Shown here one piece after another: positions 56,176 through 64,000 of a stretch of 64,000 nt of DNA; the first letter of the stretch is position 1, and each line of letters starts with the position of its first letter. The DNA is taken from assembly GCF_019649055.1 (NCBI RefSeq), contig NW_026570298.1, positions 1 to 64,000 on the forward strand, read 5' to 3'. The notes below the pieces were generated by a model, which was not told where the DNA came from, made no database searches, and worked only from the letters and a program-made list of their open reading frames with translations. Source of the DNA: Paramacrobiotus metropolitanus. Lineage: Eukaryota > Tardigrada > Eutardigrada > Parachela > Macrobiotidae. The position numbers and the translations under genes were made by a program.

Positions 56176-57069
56176 ATACGAGGTTTACAAAATACTTATC
56201 ATGCACCAGTCAAGCTAAACCCGGTCAAATAATCTAGCGTGACTCGCCGTAGCATATAGTTTGGCATAAGCCATGAGTTTATATTTGTCGCTGTTTTCTT
56301 TCGTGCTGTTAATCCGGACCGGCTTGTATACTGAGACTAATTAAAATATATAAATGCTTCTTGGTTGCGATCTTTACGTATGTAAGCCGGGTTATCCTGG
56401 TTGGACGTGGACGAGCCGCCGACCGTTGCCGTTGTCGCCGTGGAATACCATACAGTGCAACTGGCTGGCCTTTTGGTAGATTGTGATAATTCAATTCTCT
56501 CACATCCTGTGATCAGCATCGTGTGAACTTGTTGTCGGTACGACAAAAGTAAAAAAAGTCACAAGCACAGTAGTTATTATGGTTTAGGTTTACCAATAAT
56601 TATTGGTGGAGTCCTATCCGCTTACGCAAGCAATCACCGGTTTTTCAATTAGCCGTTGCGACATGGAAATAGATCGTGACGTCTGTCCGGAAGTTCGGCA
56701 CTTCAAGCCTTGTGGCTTCCGGGAGCCAACTTGTGGGAAAAAGTTGTTGGTAAAAGCGGTACAAGAACCAGCCTGTACGTTGACCCATAAAGCCTGACTT
56801 TCCCTTCTTGTGTGTGTTTCCGGTATTTCTACGACATGATGGAAATCTGCTCGTACAGATAGTCCCTGCACTGGTGCTTCTTCTGGAATGGCGGTACGCA
56901 ATGTATATCGTGCGTTAACCAATAAAAAGGCAGCGTAAGTGATATCGCGTTTTTGACACTCTGACAGAAAGCCTAGGGGACACGACCGCTTGAGATTGTC
57001 GGCAGATGACAACCCAAACGTTAAAGGGAAATGGGCAGGAAGTTAAAAGGTATGTAGAGAATATCTCGG
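56176..57069. repeat. Composite dispersed repeat carrying both halves
   Basis: Contains the partners of 44706-45030 (56176-56490) and of 50618-51072 (56598-57069) in the same order and orientation within 0.9 kb. Confidence 0.8.
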
Positions 57070-57074
57070 TTAGC

Positions 57075-57785
57075 TGTGTTGCTATAATACGCTACAATAT
57101 ATATTTATTCTTTTGAGTTATTAAGTAATGATATCTTTATGGTACCAAACAAATTGCTGTTTGTGTCAATTATTGTAATTTAGGACAGTATTTATGTTTC
57201 TCGTGAAATTAGCACAGGAACTCAGTGACGGTTCAACAGAGTACGCGGAGAACCTAGTGCTGAGTCTATGAGAAAACTTAGAATGATAATCGATTTACGC
57301 TGTTCGCAACAACTATCGAATTATTTGGCACCAAGCGACCTTTTGACTTTTCCCCTTACCTTTCACGATGTTGTCGCAGGAGATGCTGCGACTCGCTATG
57401 TGTGGCGAAACGACAGAACGCGAGCAACCGTGAGCGTTTGTTGTTGAGCAGACACAAAACCAAGAAGAACCGAACTGATATCGGCGGCTACGCCGATATA
57501 AATATGAAAACAAACATGCCCGGAAGGGCAAAGAACACGTATATCACGGGTGTACCCGTGACACTACCCGGTCTCTCTCAAAAAGGCTCAGCCACCTGAG
57601 CCGAAAACAGGAATAAAAATGAAAATAAAATGATAGGCACACGGTTGATATAGAAAAAGGAAAGAAAACGTAATAAAGAACAAAAATTGCTAAATAAAAT
57701 AGAAATGGCTTTAGAAAGGCCATCGTGGTCAGCCACCCACGCATGGTGCAGTCTGCAGCCCTAAATCGTGATAAAATAATTTATA
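57075..57785. other. Non-coding stretch, nothing recognised
   Basis: I can support no gene or repeat here. The short minus-strand frames look like chance. Confidence 0.4.
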
Positions 57786-57791
57786 ATTCAA

Positions 57792-58858
57792 TTAACGGTG
57801 ATATGGGCGCTTACGAGATGGACGGGGAGGGGGATATTCAGGATCGTCGCGCGCTTGTCGGGCGTCTTCTTCTTCCTCGATCCATTCCATATCCTCGCGT
57901 CGCTCCTGTTCTGCTTCCTGGCAGTCGAGGTGTTCCATTGCTTCTTTATGGCGGTGCTCTTGGGTGACACGCCAGATGACTGTGGCTTCCGCCTTCTCCC
58001 ATTTCGCCACCTTCAGGCGCTCGATCTCGCGAAAAACAAGCGTTGACTCTCCGCGCGCGTACTCTAGGGCGCTTTTCAGGATGTCGGGAGTAACGCCGTC
58101 CGGTTGTTTAAGATTCATATAATGGGCGGCGGCAATGCGGATCCGTTAGTCCGGATCAGGTCGGGCCGGTTGATCGGAGGTGTCCATGGGATCCGGATGA
58201 GTGGAGACGGGCACGGCGCATTCCACTTCGTGTGTGCATGCGTACTGGATCGGTGGTGCCACGTCTTCGACGTTGGCTACTGGTAGCCGCGGTCGAAGGC
58301 GTGACGATACGGCCCCCTCATCATCCTCCAGGTGTTGGGCGGGCCCTCTGGCATGGCTTCATCCTGCGCCTCCTGAGGCAACGCCTCATCCTCTTCCCCG
58401 CTGTCTGAGAGCGAAGGCTCGCCATTTGCGTTATTGTCCTGCAAAAACAAAGCACCAAAGCGTTCCTCTATTTCTGGGGACTGGGAGCGCGGGCACTGTC
58501 GTAAGTCGGTGGGCATGTAGATCTCAGGCTGGAGATGGAAGGACAGGCGGATCAGCTGTAAACCGTACAGCCTGCTGCTGTCGGTGACTCTGTCCTTGGC
58601 ACGGAAGACGTTTGGGAAAACGTCTTTGATGGAGTTTACCAAGATACGCTGGAATACGCGGTCGCCCGCACCTTGGATGCCCGTAAAAGGTGCGACATGT
58701 TTCCTGAGATCGTTCAGGATGATGTAACGCACTAAAGTCATGTCGGGGCGTTCGGATGGCTCCAGGCGAGCAGGCTTCATCCGCTGGCGCACGATATGTG
58801 GAAGAGCAAGTTCCAGGAGTTCAACTTCATAACTGTTTAGTCTGTCTTGGCGAACCAT
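57792..58858 (-). pseudogene. Unrecognised charged protein, decayed
   Basis: The ATG at 58858 opens 193 codons: NSYEVELLELALPHIVRQRM, LVRYIILNDLRKHVAPFTGI, RVFQRILVNSIKDVFPNVFR, then an acidic stretch, SDSGEEDEALPQEAQDEA. A frame change near 58280 leads to an acidic/proline stretch (CTHEVECAVPVSTHPDPMDT). After an in-frame TAA near 58163 comes a helical, Glu/Arg-rich coiled-coil part (58118-57792: LKSALEYARGESTLVFREIE, EAEQERREDMEWIEEEEDAR) with a basic end. No family recognised. It lies just downstream of the retrovirus-like element's 3' end on the same strand, but shows no zinc knuckle or capsid motif. Confidence 0.45.
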
Positions 58859-59091
58859 GATTGTATGTTAACGAACACGAAAATATGCAAAGTACAAATT
58901 ACGAATATGGAGAACTGTTTACTTAAGCGTTGCTATGGTAAAATGGCGATCGCGTGATGTGAGTGATACCACGTGCGCGCGTGCAAGCCAGTGGTCTGCC
59001 TGATTGTGTCTCTCTCTGTCGCTGTGTCCAAATATACTATGCGTTCTGCGCCTAGTATATGGCTGAATGGACACAGTACGAAGCTGGACGG

Positions 59092-59252
59092 TAAGCAGCC
59101 GTCACTTTGCGGCGTACGGGGTAATAAGTGCATGGCTACTGTACTACGGCTGCGGTAAAACGGCCGTCACTTTGCGGCGTACGGGCTAATAAGTGCATGG
59201 CTACTGTACTACTGCTGCGGTAAAACGGCCGTCACTTTGCGGCGTACGGGTG
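59092..59252. repeat. Three tandem copies of a 66-base unit
   Basis: gccgtcactttgcggcgtac recurs at about 59096, 59162 and 59228. The spacer taataagtgcatggctactg is nearly identical between the first two. Confidence 0.92.
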
Positions 59253-59399
59253 AAATCGAAAAAGTCACAATTGTAGCCAAGTATTCGTGCGATTGCGAAT
59301 GCAGTCGTAACATTAGTGAGTGTGCGAAAGGGTGGAGTTTTGGCGGAGTCTTGATTGAATGGTCGAATCACGTTTCCGAAAGCATTTTTTTTTATTTTC

Positions 59400-59992
59400 C
59401 GATTAAAGAATAAGAAAATATTAGAGACAAAAAAAATTGAAGATTATAAAAACTAACGAACTGGAAATAAAGAATTAAACAAATACTTACCAACGAGAGA
59501 CAGCGAGGTGTAGTCAAGACCGAAGAGCATGCTGATGTACTTACCATAACCGGTTAAAATGTTAAGATTTATAATATTTAGGCGCATTGAAGTTAAGACT
59601 ACGTTCCGCTATTAAGATTCCAGGGCGAGATGATGATGGGTATTATGAGCACGCACGTAACACAGCTTACGATCTGGAACTCTTTTAACCGCTAAGCTGG
59701 ACGATTCCTTTGACGGGTGGATGAGATCCGTCATAGTGAAATGAGAAGGAATTTAGGCCGATGTGGGTGCCAGTCACATCAATTGACCAAAATTAACGTT
59801 TTGCCAGCTTATGGCTAACCTCATACGAGGCGACGCCGACGTGGGTGCAGAGCCGATTAGACGCGGTGTGGTGTTGCAGCTGAGTTTGACTTTTTGCCGT
59901 TTTTATCCTTCACTGGACGCATATTGTACTCATAACACATGGACGATGAAGACGATTCGACGGCTTAATATCGGAACTTAACAATTAGTGAC
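59400..59992 (-). other. Candidate 3' LTR of the retrovirus-like element
   Basis: On the minus strand a purine tract, AAGAAGGGGGAG (about 60003-59992), is followed by TCACTAATTGTTAAG, as expected for a polypurine tract at the start of a 3' LTR. A TATTATAAAT box (near 59568) and two donor-like sites (gtaagtacatc, gtaagtatttg) follow. The second LTR is outside the window, so limits are uncertain. Confidence 0.35.
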
Positions 59993-60129
59993 TCCCCCTT
60001 CTTAATTATTTGCGCTCTTTTATATATTTTTTTTGGAGTATCTTTTGGGAAATTTTTATATAAAAAAAATACAAAGAAAACAAAAGAACAAAATTAAAAG
60101 GGAGAAAATAAAGAAAATGCGTCATAAAT

Positions 60130-62045
60130 TTAGTGACCGGTTTGCGTGCCGGTTTGCGGCAACGGTAAAGCTGGCTCGATTTCGGTCGGCAAGTGGGGAT
60201 ACTCCTTTGCAACGGCTGGTGCTGATACTGTCTCTCGACCTGGTTGGTATCGTACTAACGTATCTCTAGTAAAAGTACCGCTATTATAAATAGGAGGCTG
60301 ATCGGGTGCGGAAACTGGTTCGTAAACATGGCTGCGTCGGCTGGGCGCTCGGCCACTGTTAATTCGAGCGCGACAACGTGTAAACAGCCAAATAATCCAA
60401 AGCGACACGTATGTGACAGCGCTAAATTGGTAGCACAAATAGACTATAATTGCGGAAACGAGAATGATAGCGATCGCGATTGAGACCCACATAACGATGT
60501 GCTTCGCTGTTGACACGACTGTCAGAATTGCTGTTCTTTCCTGCGTAGTTTGGATGAACTGGCCTATAGACGGCGATGCTTGCTCGTTAATTAGCCCATT
60601 AAGCTCACTCAAAATGTGGTACATTTCGTCGGTCTCTGTTGAAACGGAATCTAAGAATAGCCGGTCAGAGCGATCGATAACCTGTTTGAACTGGGCATAT
60701 GCGTGACGACGAGAAGCTAGGTAGGCTTAATCGGTGTCCAGTCACCAGAATCAAAACGATATAGATTACCTCTGAAATTAGCCAACGAGTTGGCACGATA
60801 GCAAGGTTGAAACACGATCAGGGTTTCGCCGTCGCTAGCAATAGTGAAATTTCCTTTGTCTGAACGGTTAATCGGCTCGGTTCCGCAAGAAGTTTTAATG
60901 CCTGAAAATTGAACTTGACGAACTTGACACTGAGTTAGTATACCCTGATGGCCAAACGACTGTAATCGATGACATTCAGTGAAGCCGGCTAACTGTGCTG
61001 CCATAACGGGGCTGAGCTGCGAAAGGATAAAGAATGTCGCGCTTTGAGTTCGATCGCTCAAACAATCTGAATAATGTAAATTATCGGCAAGAAAGTTGAA
61101 ACACTCAACCTTTTTGTCTTCATAAAACTGAAAATGGGCCATCATCGGTTCATAGATATTGTTTCGCATTGCTAGCCAAGTGCTATTGTGAACCCACATC
61201 AAACCCCTGTCTGGCAGTACATGTTCTTTCTGTGAATCGAGCAAAAAAATTAGTCGTGGTAAAGCGAAGTAATAAATACGGGTCGTTAACTACTGCGTGT
61301 TAGGTCTCATTGCAGACAGTAATCTCGGTTGTATTAATAGAAAAGTCTACCTGGTTCTGCGCATCCTTAATCCTCTTAATGCCGGCTACGACCTGTTTGG
61401 TTGACAAAATAGCTGGCCCTTGGTACACCTGTTTAACATTGCACTCAGATTTCTGACCTAATTTATCACTTTGCCACACGTAGGTTGTTGCATGCGAGTA
61501 GGCATATCCCGTATTCCTTGACTGAGCAATTTCACCGGTAACGGACCACAGCGTTCCGTTGATTTCTTCAAGTGTGATTTGTTCATATACACAGTCTATG
61601 ACTTCATGGACCACCGTTCGAAAATACCTCCATTCTGCGGTAGGAGTGGCCTTAAATTCCCACACATTGCCCGACTTATGCATTGGATTACCGAAACAAT
61701 TACCGGTCTGCACTAAACGCCAACAATCCTGCTCCGACAGCGGGGCTGGATTCTGATAATTAACGGTGTCTGTCGATCCGGACCAAAATGTATCTACTTT
61801 AACTCCCAACTTGACTGCTTTACACGCATAGCCTGGTATTTTTCGTTCAACCCTGTTGTGTTCGTCAGTGAATACGTGATGCTCACTGCTTGACTCTTAA
61901 TCGGTGCCGAATTGCAACTCTGGTACTGCCCTAAATCGATGACTCCTACGCGCACAACGTCCGTACAAGCACACACCGACACGGATATGGCCAGTACATT
62001 ACGGAAAAACAAAACGTACAAAAACATGACAACAAATGTTCCCAT
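60130..62045 (-). pseudogene. env: Envelope-like glycoprotein of the endogenous retrovirus-like element, broken
   Basis: The ATG at 62045 starts with a signal-peptide-like hydrophobic stretch. A Cys-rich ectodomain with N-glycosylation sites follows in three further reading frames (61809-61300, 61244-60717, 60624-60130), so there are at least three frame breaks, near 61800, 61290 and 60670. A strong membrane anchor (about 60500-60430) precedes a 90-residue Pro-rich cytoplasmic tail ending at 60130. The Cys and Trp spacing recalls the glycoproteins found in chuvirus-like agents and in some arthropod retroelements (inference). It would have served membrane fusion and entry; this copy cannot make a full protein. 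Confidence 0.65.
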
Positions 62046-62165
62046 TATGGGATGGTACGGTACCGTTACAGGAATGGAAAGGTCACACGAGAGCGGCCGG
62101 TACTGATGAAAAGCGATGAGGAAAGGTCACGGCACGATAAATATCCCGCTGTCGTTGACAATATG

Positions 62166-64000
62166 CTACGTTTCGATAAGGCGTGATGGCTTATGGCGTT
62201 CCCGGGCAGATCTTCGGACAACTGAAGACTGTAACTGATGCACTTCGGAAGTCGGTGTGTCGCTTTTATCCTTGTCGGAACTTTCGGAACTTTCGGTTTC
62301 GTCGCTCGGAGCGTCGGAAGGCTCCGATGGTATGTCATTATCTAGTTCATCTTTGTCAACAATGCCATTATCGTTATCATTATCATTAGCGACTGATGCC
62401 AAATCGGTTGCTGGAATTATGTCAATATTTTTTTCGGAAGGTAATTCATCGTTTTCTCGAGCAAAATACTTCTTCAAGCGTTCAACGTGTACGATATACG
62501 GCTTACGTTTACCAGTTAATGGATTTAATTTGTAATTAACGGGGCTCGTCTGTTCGATTACTGTGAGTGGACCGGTCCGTTTACGAAGTAATTTATTCGA
62601 CAGTCCCTGGGCGGTAATCCGGCGCCACTCTAGCACCAGATCGCCGGTCTTAAACAGCGGACTATCGCTGCGCTTTGCATTAAAGCGCGGCGCTTCTTTA
62701 TCGTAGGTTTGATTAACTTTTTCGATTGTGATCTCTCTGGCTTTATGTACCCAATTTTGAATAGCGGAAACGTAATCGGCTGGGTCGGCGACTTCTTCGT
62801 ATCCATCAAATTCGAATGCCACATCGACGGGCAGCAATGCCGGCCGGCCGTACACCAGTTCGAATGGTGTATAGCCGGTCGTTTCGGATTTACTAGTATT
62901 CATGACAAATGCTGCATATTTGACTGCGAGATCCCAGTTCTTCTGGTCGGTGTTGGTGTAATGACTGATGATATTAACAAGAGTTTTTAACGCTCTTTCT
63001 GCCATGCCATCCGCTTGGGCGTGATAAGCGGTGGTTAGGAGGTGTTTGATATCGAGTAATTCAAGAATTTCTTGTACGATGTGACCTGTGAAATGCCGCC
63101 CACGATCGGTGAATAACTCCCTAATGCACCCATGTGACAATATAATGTCTTCGATGATAAAATTCGCGGCTGTTGTAGTAGTGGCTTTCTGAACGGGTTT
63201 CGCAATGACAAATTTTGTCATGGGACAAATTGCTAACAGTATGTATTTATGTCTGCGAGGTGTTATAACGAACGGTCCGCAATAGTCCATATGGACACGC
63301 ACAAATGGGCCAGAGACACGAAGTGGCTGTAAAAAGCCTCCGGGGCGTTGAGGTGGATCATTACGGTGTTGGCAACTTCACAAGAAGCCACACACCGAGC
63401 TACACTTTCTAAACTGCCTGGGAAATAATAACGATCCTTTATACGGGCGTATGTTCGTGCGACGCCTAAATGTCCACTGTTAATGGCGTCATGTGCCTCA
63501 GCCAGCATGGTCGGCCAGACTGACTTAGGGACAACAAGCAAGAGATGGTAGCGGCCATCTCTGATGACTTTACGATAAAGAATGCCGTCTTTTTTTATGT
63601 ATGCTGGTGTCCGAGTCTTGAATTTTAGATGAGTAGGATCGTTAATAATTGGCAAAATGTTCTTGCAGAAAGGATCATTTTCTTGTAGGTTTTGCAAGTC
63701 TAATTTCGGGGTAAAAAATAAAGGGGTTGTGAATAGATTACGAATTGGGTGATCGTTCTCAATGGGAAATCGCGATAAAGCATCCGCAAGTGAATTGTGT
63801 TTGCCTGGTCGATAGATTACGGTAAAATTGTACGGCGTTAAGCGCATAATCCAGCGTGCGAGCCGGTTTGTCGGATTTTTAACTTTGAGCAAGGCTCCGA
63901 CAGCGGAGTGTTCGGTAATGACTTTGAATTGGTTAGGGCCTGAGATATAATAATGAATTTTGTCGATACCAAAAACAACGGCGAATAACTCTAGCTCTGT
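62166..64000 (-). pseudogene. pol: Ty3/gypsy-type pol: RNase H end, integrase, GPY/F module (partial)
   Basis: It enters from beyond the right edge. The end of RNase H (VITEHSAVGALLKV, YRPGKHNSLADALSRF) is followed by the integrase zinc-binding H-H-C-C block, with a frame change near 63380 just after its last Cys. The catalytic core has Asp in HMDYCGPF, Asp in FTDRGRHF and Glu in GMAERALKTL; then come a GPY/F-like part (RKRTGPLTVIEQTSPVNYKL) and a long acidic tail (DNDNDNGIVDKDELDND). It inserts the element DNA. The envelope-like gene follows 121 bases downstream, so the order is pol-env as in errantivirus-like elements. Reverse transcriptase and gag are outside the window. Confidence 0.9.

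Noticed and set aside
58277-58858. Gag gene of the retrovirus-like element
   Set aside because: It lies beyond the candidate 3' LTR, with no capsid or zinc-knuckle motif.
1-64000. tRNA or rRNA genes
   Set aside because: I looked for cloverleaf-type and conserved rRNA words and saw none I could support by eye.

Overview
The window is nuclear DNA of an invertebrate animal. The genes have GT-AG introns, AATAAA signals and TATA boxes, a rhodopsin-type GPCR is present, and much of the space is transposon and satellite sequence. I see nothing bacterial. A tardigrade is my best guess, from the style of the lineage-specific gene family and of the GPCR, but that is inference only.

The most important object is a complete Polinton/Maverick (adintovirus-like) element at 11661-29832 (18.2 kb). 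It has 72-bp terminal inverted repeats starting AGTAGTAAGG (2 mismatches) and an exact 6-bp target duplication, tttgtc. It sits inside an older, decayed Gag-like reading frame on the minus strand (32656 to 29833, continuing 11660 to 11451). From left to right it carries: a minus-strand ADP-ribosylhydrolase (ARH3-like)-BIR fusion; a minisatellite; an unrecognised spliced gene; a TATA box followed by a TBP-like protein; a packaging ATPase; a pX-like small protein; a repeat-rich protein; an integrase with chromodomain; a minor capsid (penton-like) protein; a pVI-like small protein; the major capsid protein; an adenain-like protease; a 58-codon ORF; a two-BIR plus RING inhibitor of apoptosis; a four-exon protein-primed DNA polymerase B; and an acidic protein whose second intron is a hairpin. 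Most genes between the ATPase and the IAP are joined by stop/start overlaps (ATGA, TAATG, TGATG), so one polycistronic transcript (about 14.88-22.5 kb) is likely. Most capsid and morphogenesis genes are frameshifted. TBP, ATPase and IAP are open, and PolB has only two nonsense codons.

A second theme is a three-exon gene family: exon A has two Tudor/Agenet-like modules, exon B is F-box-like, and exon C is a short tail. Copies or parts lie at 1245-1916 (-, exon A), 4379-9357 (+, exons A and B), 51837-55202 (-, all three exons) and 43587-43796 (+, exon C). The + copy is split by a 2.8-kb MULE-like transposon (4907-7710) with a 9-bp target duplication.

The rest is mostly non-coding: foldback elements (5309-5865 inside the MULE-like element, 34115-36090, 36905-42462, 49853-50605, 53645-54462), a MITE present twice (40001-40279, 52247-52516), dispersed repeat pairs, a 98-bp palindrome, two GPCR remnants on the minus strand (47127-48036 and 49407-49710), an unrecognised decayed gene (57792-58858), and at the right edge the 3' part of a Ty3/gypsy-type endogenous retrovirus on the minus strand (RNase H and integrase 64000-62166, broken envelope-like gene 62045-60130, candidate polypurine tract near 60000).
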